A stretch of DNA of 27,866 bases, taken from the NCBI GenBank assembly GCA_902475645.1, contig CABSAH010000005.1:1-27866 (forward strand). Direction: 5' to 3'. The position numbers and the translations under genes are program-made. Within the stretch, counting starts at the first letter, position 1. Every line of letters begins with the position of its first letter. The notes under the pieces are model-generated. The model had not been told where the DNA came from and made no database searches. It saw only the letters and a program-made list of their open reading frames with translations. Source of the DNA: an uncultured Christensenellaceae bacterium. Lineage in GTDB: Bacteria > Bacillota > Clostridia > Christensenellales > CAG-138. Below are positions 8,172 to 15,812 of this stretch, piece by piece.

Positions 8172-8895
8172 CATACTTACAACCTTTACCGAAATGTTTC
8201 CGCCCGTACTTGGCGCAAGCATACTCGGCAGGGCTGCACAGAAAGGCATACTCGAATTCAACCTGTGCGATATACGGCAGTATTCCGAAAACAAGCACCA
8301 TAATACCGATGATTATCCATTCGGCGGCGGCGCGGGCATGGTAATGCTTGCTCAGCCCATCTATTCATGCCTTGATGCCGTGGACCCCGAACACAGGGCA
8401 AGGAGGATATTGCTTTCCCCGCGCGGAAGAACGCTTTCGCCCAAGATTGCAAGGGAGCTTTCAAGGGAGGAGCATCTGCTGTTCCTGTGCGGGCATTATG
8501 AGGGCATTGACGAGCGCGTAACATACGCCATGGATGAGGAGCTTTCCATAGGGGACTATGTGCTTACGGGCGGCGAGCTTGCCGCAATGGTGGCGATAGA
8601 CTGCATCGCCCGCTTTATTCCCGGCGTACTCGGCAGCAGTGAATCGGCTGAAACGGAATCGTTTTCCGACGGACTTTTGGAATACCCGCAGTACACCCGT
8701 CCGGCGGAGTTCAGGGGCATGAAGGTGCCGGAGGTTTTGCTGAACGGAAATCATGCGCTGATAGAGCGCTGGCGGCGGGAAAGAGCCATTGAGCTTACGC
8801 TTTCGCGCAGGCCGGAGCTGATGGAGCGCGTTGAGCTGAATAAAAAGGACGCAGCTTTTATCCAATCCTTAAATAAGGATGAAAAAGCAAGATAA
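8161..8895 (+). CDS. trmD: tRNA (guanine-N1)-methyltransferase TrmD
   Basis: TrmD uses S-adenosylmethionine to make m1G37 in tRNAs reading CNN and some other codons, preventing +1 frameshifts. I set the start at the TTG at 8161, giving MRIDILTTFTEMFPPVLGAS, the canonical N-terminus; it lies nine bases after AGGAGG (8146-8151). An upstream in-frame ATG at 8107 would add non-conserved residues. SPOUT-knot motifs are present: LLFLCGHYEGIDERV and SIGDYVLTGGELAAM, plus the early NTDDYPFGGGAGMV loop. The 244-residue length is normal. The gene overlaps rimM and ends the cluster. Confidence 0.96.
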   Translation: MRIDILTTFTEMFPPVLGASILGRAAQKGILEFNLCDIRQYSENKHHNTDDYPFGGGAGMVMLAQPIYSCLDAVDPEHRARRILLSPRGRTLSPKIARELSREEHLLFLCGHYEGIDERVTYAMDEELSIGDYVLTGGELAAMVAIDCIARFIPGVLGSSESAETESFSDGLLEYPQYTRPAEFRGMKVPEVLLNGNHALIERWRRERAIELTLSRRPELMERVELNKKDAAFIQSLNKDEKAR

Positions 8896-8911
8896 ACGGG
8901 CAAAAAATGGC

Positions 8912-8940
8912 TTGCATTGAATGTGCGGCTGTGTTATAAT
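8912..8940 (+). promoter_or_regulatory. Promoter for rplS
   Basis: TTGCAT (8912-8917) and a consensus TATAAT (8935-8940) are separated by 17 bases, in the 121-base gap between trmD and rplS. Immediately after the -10 box, bases 8941-8960 can fold as GCCC-TTTG/CAAA-GGGC with one bulged C, overlapping the expected start point. The remaining leader has no structure I recognise. Confidence 0.85.
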
Positions 8941-9016
8941 GCCCTTTGTGACAAACGGGCGGTCCAATGTGGGCAAAAAGGCCTATACGAACGTCTAAGG
9001 AAGGAGAAACAAAAAA

Positions 9017-9370
9017 ATGGCAGACATCATCAGGGAACTTGAAAAGGAGCAGCTTCGTACAGACCTGCCCAAGCTGGAAGTGGGCGATACCGTCCGCGTA
9101 TTCGTAAAGGTCATAGAAGGCTCCCGCGAGAGGCTTCAGAACTTCGAAGGCGTCGTTATTAAGATTCAGGGCGGCGGCATTCGCAAGTCCTTCACCGTCC
9201 GCAGGATATCCTACGGTATCGGCGTAGAGAGGACCTTCCCCTACAACAGCCCCCGCATCGGCCGCATCGAAGTGCTGCGCCATGGTCAGGTTCGCCGCGC
9301 CAAGCTGTTCTATCTGCGCAATCGCGTAGGTAAGGCTGCCAAGGTCGTCGAGCGTATAGACGAAAAATAA
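9017..9370 (+). CDS. rplS: 50S ribosomal protein L19
   Basis: L19 lies at the 30S-50S interface. The 117 residues match family length and motifs: LPKLEVGDTVRVFVKVIEG, RLQNFEGVVI, SFTVRRISYGIGVERTFP and a basic tail with RRAKLFYLRNRVGKAA. AAGGAAGGAG upstream of the ATG provides the ribosome-binding site. Isoleucine codons are mainly ATC/ATT (8 of 11), unlike most of the window, indicating codon selection for high expression. It is a single-gene unit with its own promoter and hairpin terminator. Confidence 0.98.
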   Translation: MADIIRELEKEQLRTDLPKLEVGDTVRVFVKVIEGSRERLQNFEGVVIKIQGGGIRKSFTVRRISYGIGVERTFPYNSPRIGRIEVLRHGQVRRAKLFYLRNRVGKAAKVVERIDEK

Positions 9371-9390
9371 GTTACCTAAACGGTCTAACC

Positions 9391-9422
9391 AAGCCCCCAA
9401 GGTCTTATGTCCCTGGGGGCTT
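9391..9422 (+). terminator. Hairpin terminator after rplS
   Basis: AAGCCCCCA (9391-9399) pairs with TGGGGGCTT (9414-9422). The helix extends inward as AGG/CCC with one A-C mismatch around a TCTTATGT loop. The following sequence is AATTATAA rather than a long T-run, so termination may be incomplete and allow some readthrough into rbgA. Confidence 0.72.
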
Positions 9423-9445
9423 AATTATAACAGGAGATATTTTTT

Positions 9446-10297
9446 ATGCAGATACAGTGGTATCCCGGGCATATGGCCAAGGCGCGGCGTATGCTGGAAG
9501 AAAACCTTAAGCTGATAGATGTTGTTGTGGAGCTGGTGGACGCGCGCGCGCCGCTTGCTACGCGCAATCCGGATTTTGATGCGCTGTTTTCGCAGAAAAG
9601 CAGGGTGATTTTGCTTAATAAAAGCGACCTTGCCTCGGCGGAGCAGACTAAAAAATGGATAGAATACTATAAGGCGCAAGGCATAAACGCAATTGCTTTC
9701 GTTTCCACATCAAGCGCAAAGCGCAAGGCGGCCGTTTCGCTCATAGAAGCCGCGGCTGCCGATAAGGTGGCAAAGATGAAGGAGAAGGGCGTTATAAAAA
9801 CCGTGCGCGCCATGGTGGTGGGCATACCAAACGTTGGCAAATCCACGTTTATAAACCGCATTGCGGGCGAAACAAAGGCCAAGGTGGGGGATAAGCCGGG
9901 CGTTACAAAGGGCAAGCAGTGGGTAAAGGTATCGGCCTATCTTGAATTGATGGATACGCCGGGTCTGCTTTGGCCAAAGCTTGAAAACGAGGCGCTTGCC
10001 AAGCACCTTGCCTACATAGGCTCCATAAACGACGATATTATGGATGCGGAACGGCTTGCAGCGAATTTGCTTTGCGAGCTTATGGCAATATGCCCCGATG
10101 CATTGAAGGAGCGCTATAAAAAGATTGAGGACGGCATGGCCGCGCATGAGCTGCTTGAAGCCGTTGCGCGCTCGCGCGGGTTTATATTGCAGGGCGGCGT
10201 AATGGATACGGAGCGTGCGGCGCGTATAGCGCTGGATGAATTCCGCGCGGGCAGGATAGCCAAAGTAACGCTTGAATCGCCGGACAGGGAGTATTGA
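9446..10297 (+). CDS. rbgA: Ribosome biogenesis GTPase RbgA (YlqF)
   Basis: RbgA is a circularly permuted GTPase needed for late 50S assembly, around incorporation of L16 and neighbours. The permuted motif order is visible: G4 LLNKSDL (56-62) comes before G1 GIPNVGKST (126-134), then PGVTKGKQW (G2 region) and DTPGLLWPK (G3). The start MQIQWYPGHMAKARRML is diagnostic. The C-terminal ANTAR-like RNA-binding region follows, and the 283-residue length is normal. The ribosome-binding site is ACAGGAGAT. The position after rplS is the same as in Bacillus. Confidence 0.97.
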   Translation: MQIQWYPGHMAKARRMLEENLKLIDVVVELVDARAPLATRNPDFDALFSQKSRVILLNKSDLASAEQTKKWIEYYKAQGINAIAFVSTSSAKRKAAVSLIEAAAADKVAKMKEKGVIKTVRAMVVGIPNVGKSTFINRIAGETKAKVGDKPGVTKGKQWVKVSAYLELMDTPGLLWPKLENEALAKHLAYIGSINDDIMDAERLAANLLCELMAICPDALKERYKKIEDGMAAHELLEAVARSRGFILQGGVMDTERAARIALDEFRAGRIAKVTLESPDREY

Positions 10298-10312
10298 TGG
10301 GGGAATGTTTAT

Positions 10313-10948
10313 ATGGCGCGCATAAACGAGCAGGAAAGGCTGATTGAGCTTACAAAACGCGAAAGGGAATTCTGGGATAACGGAATATACCCTGCCGGCA
10401 TGGACGAGGTTGGCCGCGGGCCGCTTGCGGGGCCGGTGGTAACATGCTGCGTTATTCTGCCGCGCGAGCCGCTTATAGAATACATAAATGATTCCAAAAA
10501 GGTAACGGAAAAGAGGCGCATCATGCTTGCGCCCATAATAGAAGCGCAGGCCGTGGCAATAGGCTACGGCTGCTGCACGAACGCGGAAATAGACGCGCTG
10601 AATATACTGAATGCCACCAAAAAGGCATTTAGGCAGGCGTATTTTGCCATGGAGCATAATTGCAGCGATGTGCTTATTGACGCGGTTACGGGGCTTGACA
10701 TACCTGCAAGGCAACATTCCATAATTCATGGCGATGCGCTTAGCTATCTTATAGGCGCGGCAAGCATTGCGGCAAAGGTGAAAAGGGATTCGTATATGTG
10801 CAAAATAGCTGAAAAGTATCCCGAATACGGCTTTGAGCGGAACAAGGGCTACGGCACGGCGGAGCATATTGCCGCGCTAAAAAAATACGGCCCGTGTCCC
10901 ATACACCGCATGAGCTTTATAGGCAAAATAATGGGAGAAAAGCAATGA
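10313..10948 (+). CDS. rnhB: Ribonuclease HII
   Basis: RNase HII nicks RNA-DNA hybrids and starts removal of single ribonucleotides misincorporated in DNA. The 211 residues include the signature MDEVGRGPLAGPVV, with acidic D31 and E32 of the active site; D123 and D159 (in SIAAKVKRD) are the likely remaining metal ligands. DSKKVTEKRR and PEYGFERNKGYGT are further family motifs. The start ATG follows the rather weak GATGGGGGA. The gene ends in a TGA that overlaps the yraN ATG (ATGA). Confidence 0.97.
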   Translation: MARINEQERLIELTKREREFWDNGIYPAGMDEVGRGPLAGPVVTCCVILPREPLIEYINDSKKVTEKRRIMLAPIIEAQAVAIGYGCCTNAEIDALNILNATKKAFRQAYFAMEHNCSDVLIDAVTGLDIPARQHSIIHGDALSYLIGAASIAAKVKRDSYMCKIAEKYPEYGFERNKGYGTAEHIAALKKYGPCPIHRMSFIGKIMGEKQ

Positions 10949-11298
10949 ATAACATAGAGCGCGGCAAGCGGGGCGAATATGCCGCGCTTGAATATTTGCT
11001 TAAAAAGGGATATGTTTACCGCGACCGCAATTTCAGGGCGGAAAAATGCGAAATAGATATTATAGTCATGGACGGGGATACGCTCGTATTCGTGGAGGTT
11101 AAGGCGCGCCGCGGGAGCGGATACGGCAAGGGGCGCGAAGCCGTAACGGGTACTAAGCAGCGCAACATAATAAAAGCCGCGCAGGTATACGCCGTGAACA
11201 CCGGAATGACCGAAAGCTTTATACGTTTTGACGTGGTAGAGGTTGACCTCGACACCATGGACGTGGCGCATATCATAGACGCTTTTCGATTGAACTGA
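10945..11298 (+). CDS. yraN: YraN-family (UPF0102) nuclease-like protein
   Basis: This small PD-(D/E)XK-fold protein, usually found beside rnhB, has no firmly established function. The 117 residues start at the ATG that overlaps the rnhB stop, giving MNNIERGKRGEYAALEYL; an in-frame start 51 bases upstream would add residues encoded inside rnhB and is unlikely. The nuclease-like core is visible as EIDIIVMDGDTLVFVEVKAR (Asp, then the E-V-K motif). GGGAGAAAAGC supplies the ribosome-binding site. It is probably the last gene of the rbgA-rnhB-yraN unit. Confidence 0.93.
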   Translation: MNNIERGKRGEYAALEYLLKKGYVYRDRNFRAEKCEIDIIVMDGDTLVFVEVKARRGSGYGKGREAVTGTKQRNIIKAAQVYAVNTGMTESFIRFDVVEVDLDTMDVAHIIDAFRLN

Positions 11299-11316
11299 GC
11301 CAACATATTATAAAAT
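11290..11316 (+). promoter_or_regulatory. Candidate promoter for the glycosyltransferase island
   Basis: TTGAAC (11290-11295) and TAAAAT (11311-11316) are separated by 15 bases, short of the ideal 17. It overlaps the end of yraN. The start point would be near 11323, producing a leader of about 175 bases that contains the structured region below. No better promoter is visible in this gap. Confidence 0.35.
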
Positions 11317-11348
11317 TTTGATATTGTATGTCTGTATGAGCCAAAATG

Positions 11349-11476
11349 TGGTATCCTATATCCATACCATCAGTTGGCAAGGACACACAAGGCTTTGTGA
11401 GTAAAACAGCACGGCATAGCCGTGGCGTCCGCCTTGCCCTGCCATACCAAGGTATATTGAAGCAGTATGCCTGCTT
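11349..11476 (+). promoter_or_regulatory. Structured 5' leader, possible cis-regulatory RNA
   Basis: Several perfect helices lie between yraN and the large glycosyltransferase gene. TGGTAT/ATACCA flank 11349-11369. GGCAAGG (11376-11382) pairs with CCTTGCC (11432-11438), enclosing two hairpins, CACAA/TTGTG (11386-11399) and CACGGC/GCCGTG (11410-11424), which makes a three-way junction with an A-rich joining segment. ATACC/GGTAT (11443-11454) and AAGCAG/CTGCTT (11460-11476) follow. The ATACCA block occurs twice, so alternative pairings are possible. I do not recognise a known riboswitch class. A Shine-Dalgarno GGAG (11488-11491) follows outside the helices. Confidence 0.45.
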
Positions 11477-11497
11477 AAAGCTTTTGCGGAGTATTAT

Positions 11498-14400
11498 ATG
11501 AAAAAGAGATTATTTGCATTTATTCTGGTATTATTTGCGCTTGCGCTGCCCGCGCTCGGCATGGCCGAGGGCGAAAATATGCTTTCCGGCGGCTTTGAGG
11601 CGGAGGAGCAATGGCACGCTCAGGCCTGGTATGCGGGCGATGCTTACGGCGCAACAGAAAACCAAGGCGGCGTTGTATACATAAGCGCGGCAGGGGGTGA
11701 AGGCAACGATATTCGCCTTTGCAGGACCATAAGCGTTGATGAAAGCAGCTATTACAGAATTAGCTGCACCGTTAAGACGGAGGGCGTGAACGGCGGAGCG
11801 GGCGCGAATATATCAATAGAAGGTTCGCTTGCCGCAAGCGACGGTGTGTACGGCAGCGCGGATTGGCAGGAGATAGAGCTTATTGGCAAAACGGCAAATA
11901 ACCAAACCGAGCTGACCGTATGCGTGCGCGTGGGCGGCTACGGCGCGCTTTCAAGCGGGGAGGCATGGTTTAAGGACATAAGCATGGAAAAGCTTGCATC
12001 CTATTCCGGCGCCGCCGTCGATTTTTCAATGGCCTCCGTGGGCGCGGCGGATAAAGCCAAAGAAACGGACGACCCGACGGAGGGTGATTTCCCGGAAAGC
12101 GGGCGCGTGATGCTTGCCGTGCTTGTAACGACGCTGTTGGGGGCGATAGTATACGGCAGGTTCATAGAAACAAAGCAGCTTACGATAGAAGCGGAGCAGA
12201 GGGGAGAAGGCATAAGGCTTGCCGTAATACTCGCGCTTGCTTTTATAATGCGCGTTATATGCTCGCTTGTGCTGTACGGCCACCCAACGGATATAAACTG
12301 CTTTATGGCGTGGGGGTATCATCTTAGCGAAGGCGGCCTTGCCGAATTCTATAATTCGGGAATGTTTGCCGATTATCCGCCGGGATATATGTATGTGTTG
12401 TATATAACCTCAAGCATAGCAAAGCTGCTTGGCCTAAGCTATGGTTCCGACGCATATGCGCTCATAACCAAAATGCCCGGCATAATGGCGGATATTATTT
12501 CGGCATATGTAGTATACAGGCTGACAAAAAAGCTTGCCGCGCGCGGCTGCAAGGATGCTTCGCGCTGGGGCAGGCTGCCGCTGGTGCTTGCGGCGGCAGT
12601 GGCCATAAACCCGCTGTACGCATTTTTGAGTGGCGGCTGGGGGCAGATAGACCAAGTATTGGCGCTTATGCTGCTTTTGACAATATGGCTGTTTGATGAA
12701 AAAAAAGAAATACTTGCGGGCGTGGCATACGGCGTTGCCATAATGACAAAGCCACAGGCGCTGATGATAGGGCCTTTGCTGGCCGCGGCGTATTTCTGCC
12801 GCATATATGATGAAAAGGGACGCAGGGCAAAGCAGGCCGCAAAGACCGCCGCCGCAGTAATGGGCGCGATAGCCATGCTTTTCATACTCGCGTGGCCGTT
12901 TAAGGGAAATCAGCCGCCCCTATGGTTTTTGGATAAGCTTATAGGCACGGCCACAAGCTATAATTACGGCAGCGTGGAGGCGTTCAACTTAATGGCGCTG
13001 CTTGGCGGCAACTGGAAAAGCGCAGACAGCAATCTGTTCATATTAACCTATGCGCAGCTTGGCACGGTGCTTATGGTGCTGTGCATTGCTGCAAGCATAT
13101 TGATGTATATAAAGGGGCGCGGCAAAAACCGCGGCTGTTTGGCGCTTACCGCGGGCTATATGATAACTGCTCTGTTTGAGCTTGGGCATTATATGCACGA
13201 AAGATACGTTGTTCCCGCCCTGCTGCTCATATTGGTTGCGTTTATTTATTATAGGGACAGGCGGCTGTTCGTGTCCTTCGCGTGGCTGAGCGTTGCGGCG
13301 CTTTACAATGCGTGCTATGCGCTGATAATAGTTGGCAACCAAAGCTGGCGCACGGATTATTATACCGCGCTCATGGCGGCGGGCTGCATAATAAATCTTG
13401 CGGGGTTTGTATATCTTAGCATTGCGTGCTTTGATATTGTGTTCCGCGGCAGGATACGCCCGGCGTTTGCCGAAAAGAAGGCGGAAAGGGAAGAAATAAC
13501 GGCATTGCCTAAGCCCGTTGATACAAAGCTTAATTATAATAGGCGGGACAGGATATTCGTTGTTGCGCTTACGGTGATATACGGCATAATCGCGCTTATA
13601 AACCTTGGCACAACCGTTGCGCCTGAAAATTATTGGACGGGCAAAAGCGGGGATACGGTTGAAATAACGCTTGAAGATAACGCGGGCATTGACGATATAT
13701 GGGTATACGGCGGGCTGTATACCGGCAGCATAACAATAGCTGACGATGAGGGCAACAGCATAGCCTATGATGAAATAAACGGCGATATGTTCCGCTGGAA
13801 AAGCATCGGCGGCGGCTTGAAGGGAAAGCATCTGACGCTAAATGTTATAAGCGGCGCGGTTTGGTTCAATGAAATAGCCCTGCTTGATGATGAAAGGAAC
13901 GTTATTGCGGCGTATGCCGAAGGCGACGCGCAGGCGTTGTTCGATGAAGCGGCTACCGTACCCGAAAACAGAACATATATGTACGGCATGTATTTTGACG
14001 AGCTTTATCATGCGCGCACGGCATACGAGCATCTTCACGGCATAAAGCCGTATGAAAATTCGCATCCGCCGCTCGGCAAAATATTTATAATGCTTGGCAT
14101 AGCGGTGTTCGGCATGAACGCCTTCGGCTGGCGTATTGCGGGCGCGCTGTTCGGCATAGGCATGGTTCCCATAATGTATGCGTTTGCAAAGCGGCTGTTT
14201 GGGAAAAGCGAATATGCGCTGCTTGCGGCGGGCCTGTTCGCGTTCGATTTTATGCATTATACGCAAACGCGCATAGCCACAATAGATGGTTACGGCGTGT
14301 TCTTCATAATATTGATGTATTATTATATGTATCAGTATTATTGCATGAATTTTTACAGCGACGGATTGAAAAAAACGCTTAAGCCGCTGTTCCTTGCGGG

Positions 14401-15232
14401 GCTGTTCTTCGGCCTTGGCGCGGCGAGCAAATGGATAGATATATACGCGGGCGCGGGGCTTGCGGTGCTGCTTCTTTTGTCGCTTATAGCGCGCTATAAG
14501 GAGTATGCGGCCTTTAGGAACAGCGAGGATGAGGCATTGCGCAGCGCCGTTGCGCCATTCTGGAAAAATACAATAAAAACGCTCCTTTGGTGCTGCATAT
14601 TCTATATTGCCATACCCGTGGCGATATACCTTGCGTCCTATATCCCGTATGTTCTGAGCGAGGATCATTATAATCTTAAAGGCATATGGGGCGTGCAGAA
14701 ATTTATGCTCAGCTATCATGGCGGGCTGAAGGCCACGCATCCGTATCAGTCGCCGTGGTGGCAATGGCCGCTTATAATACGGCCCATGTGGTATTATGTA
14801 ACCTATGATGTAAGCGAAGGCTATGTCGGCACCATATCGGCAATGGGCAACCCCGCCGTGTGGTGGATATGCCTTGTTGTAAGCGTTATGGTTATCGGCA
14901 GGATAATACGCGGCAGGGTGAAGGCTGATAAGCTATGGACGGTGCTGCTCATTGGCCTTGCGGCCGAATACATACCGTGGGTATTGGTTCCGCGCTGCAC
15001 GTTTATATATCATTACTTTGCGTCCGTGCCGTTCATAATACTCATATCGGTGCGCGCATTGATGCAGAAGGAGCAGCTTGACGGGCGGTATAAATGCGTA
15101 AAGTGGATATGGCTCGGCGTAGCGGTTGCATTGTTTGCGCTGTTTTATCCTGCAATTACGGGCGTTGTATGCTCACGCGGATACATAAAGCTGCTTGAAT
15201 GGCTGCCAAGCTGGACATTTTTGGGATATTAA
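11498..15232 (+). CDS. Double GT-C membrane glycosyltransferase with two carbohydrate-binding-like modules
   Basis: The 1244-residue protein is a polytopic glycosyltransferase probably using polyprenyl-phosphate sugars on the outer face of the membrane. In order: a signal peptide (1-24, MKKRLFAFILVLFALALPAL); an extracytoplasmic beta domain (about 27-175) resembling a family 4/9 carbohydrate-binding module, with WFKDISME at its end; a first multi-helix GT-C-like module (about 200-670), with D265 in HPTDI and DYPPGYMYVL at 292; a second beta domain (about 711-815) resembling a discoidin fold; and a C-terminal protein-O-mannosyltransferase-like (GT39/PMT) module (about 820-1244), with FDELYHAR (acidic D834, E835) and HPPLGK (from 856). 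The next gene encodes a GtrA-like protein, a plausible lipid-linked sugar partner. Acceptor and sugar are unknown. Module boundaries are by eye. Confidence 0.85.
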   Translation: MKKRLFAFILVLFALALPALGMAEGENMLSGGFEAEEQWHAQAWYAGDAYGATENQGGVVYISAAGGEGNDIRLCRTISVDESSYYRISCTVKTEGVNGGAGANISIEGSLAASDGVYGSADWQEIELIGKTANNQTELTVCVRVGGYGALSSGEAWFKDISMEKLASYSGAAVDFSMASVGAADKAKETDDPTEGDFPESGRVMLAVLVTTLLGAIVYGRFIETKQLTIEAEQRGEGIRLAVILALAFIMRVICSLVLYGHPTDINCFMAWGYHLSEGGLAEFYNSGMFADYPPGYMYVLYITSSIAKLLGLSYGSDAYALITKMPGIMADIISAYVVYRLTKKLAARGCKDASRWGRLPLVLAAAVAINPLYAFLSGGWGQIDQVLALMLLLTIWLFDEKKEILAGVAYGVAIMTKPQALMIGPLLAAAYFCRIYDEKGRRAKQAAKTAAAVMGAIAMLFILAWPFKGNQPPLWFLDKLIGTATSYNYGSVEAFNLMALLGGNWKSADSNLFILTYAQLGTVLMVLCIAASILMYIKGRGKNRGCLALTAGYMITALFELGHYMHERYVVPALLLILVAFIYYRDRRLFVSFAWLSVAALYNACYALIIVGNQSWRTDYYTALMAAGCIINLAGFVYLSIACFDIVFRGRIRPAFAEKKAEREEITALPKPVDTKLNYNRRDRIFVVALTVIYGIIALINLGTTVAPENYWTGKSGDTVEITLEDNAGIDDIWVYGGLYTGSITIADDEGNSIAYDEINGDMFRWKSIGGGLKGKHLTLNVISGAVWFNEIALLDDERNVIAAYAEGDAQALFDEAATVPENRTYMYGMYFDELYHARTAYEHLHGIKPYENSHPPLGKIFIMLGIAVFGMNAFGWRIAGALFGIGMVPIMYAFAKRLFGKSEYALLAAGLFAFDFMHYTQTRIATIDGYGVFFIILMYYYMYQYYCMNFYSDGLKKTLKPLFLAGLFFGLGAASKWIDIYAGAGLAVLLLLSLIARYKEYAAFRNSEDEALRSAVAPFWKNTIKTLLWCCIFYIAIPVAIYLASYIPYVLSEDHYNLKGIWGVQKFMLSYHGGLKATHPYQSPWWQWPLIIRPMWYYVTYDVSEGYVGTISAMGNPAVWWICLVVSVMVIGRIIRGRVKADKLWTVLLIGLAAEYIPWVLVPRCTFIYHYFASVPFIILISVRALMQKEQLDGRYKCVKWIWLGVAVALFALFYPAITGVVCSRGYIKLLEWLPSWTFLGY

Positions 15233-15300
15233 GGCATAATAGCGTCAGCAGGCACGCACGGCACTTCAAGGCGTGCCGCTTACGGTAAAGAGGAGTTTTA

Positions 15301-15783
15301 ATGCAGAACACAAAAAAAGAAGCTAAAAAAACGGTAGGCCAGTTTTTGAAGTTTACCGCGGTGGGCGTAGGCAATACGCTGGTGGATTTTGTAATATTCG
15401 GGCTGCTGACCCATGCGGGCATGAACTATATGCTCTCCCAGGTGATTTCATTCAGCGCGGGCATATTGAACAGCTATATTTGGAATTCCAAATGGACGTT
15501 TAAGAAGGAAGGCGACAATAGCTTCAAAACCGTTGCGCTGTTCGTATTGGCAAACGTGCTGTCGCTCGGCGTGTCGCTTGGGGTGCTGTGGGTATGCAAA
15601 AACCCGCTCGGCATGAATCAGGATGTTGCCGTAAATATTTTCGGCAAGGCCGTAAGCATATCAAGCGACATTATTTGCAAAATACCCGCCTTGGTGCTTT
15701 CCGCGCTTACGAATTTTGTGCTGACGAAGCTTATTGTATTCAACAAGGAAACGCAGCCCGAGGGAAACGGCAGCGAAACATAA
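15301..15783 (+). CDS. GtrA-family membrane protein
   Basis: GtrA-like proteins are small four-helix membrane proteins implicated in moving or presenting polyprenyl-phosphate-linked sugars. The 160 residues show the pattern: VGQFLKFTAVGVGNTLVDFVIF (helix 1), MNYMLSQVISFSAGILNSYIW (helix 2, with the typical N-S-Y-I-W-N-S-K-W-T-F motif), FKTVALFVLANVLSLGVSLGVLW (helix 3) and a last helix ALVLSALTNFVLTKLIVF. The ribosome-binding site is AAAGAGGAG. It directly follows the double GT-C glycosyltransferase, so the two probably cooperate in surface glycosylation. The 68-base gap between them can form alternative short hairpins from GGCACGC/GCGTGCC but has no T-run. Confidence 0.9.
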   Translation: MQNTKKEAKKTVGQFLKFTAVGVGNTLVDFVIFGLLTHAGMNYMLSQVISFSAGILNSYIWNSKWTFKKEGDNSFKTVALFVLANVLSLGVSLGVLWVCKNPLGMNQDVAVNIFGKAVSISSDIICKIPALVLSALTNFVLTKLIVFNKETQPEGNGSET

Positions 15784-15812
15784 ATACTACGCACGGCGGG
15801 AGGGACAGACCT

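Noticed and set aside
8941..9016. Possible L19 autoregulatory leader before rplS
   Set aside because: A hairpin is present, but it overlaps the expected transcription start and I could not match it to the known L19 leader; it is mentioned only under the promoter.
11349..11476. Repeats in the leader as a CRISPR array or transposon end
   Set aside because: The repeats are short palindromes of differing sequence without regular spacers, target-site duplications or a transposase gene.
15251..15278. GGCACGC/GCGTGCC and CGGCAC/GTGCCG hairpins between the glycosyltransferase and GtrA genes
   Set aside because: They lack a following T-run and a clear regulatory arrangement; probably incidental or a weak mRNA-processing structure.
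15588..15812. Upstream extension of the comM reading frame inside the GtrA gene
   Set aside because: The added 75 residues are out-of-frame GtrA coding sequence with no family similarity; the ATG at 15813 follows GGGAGGGA.
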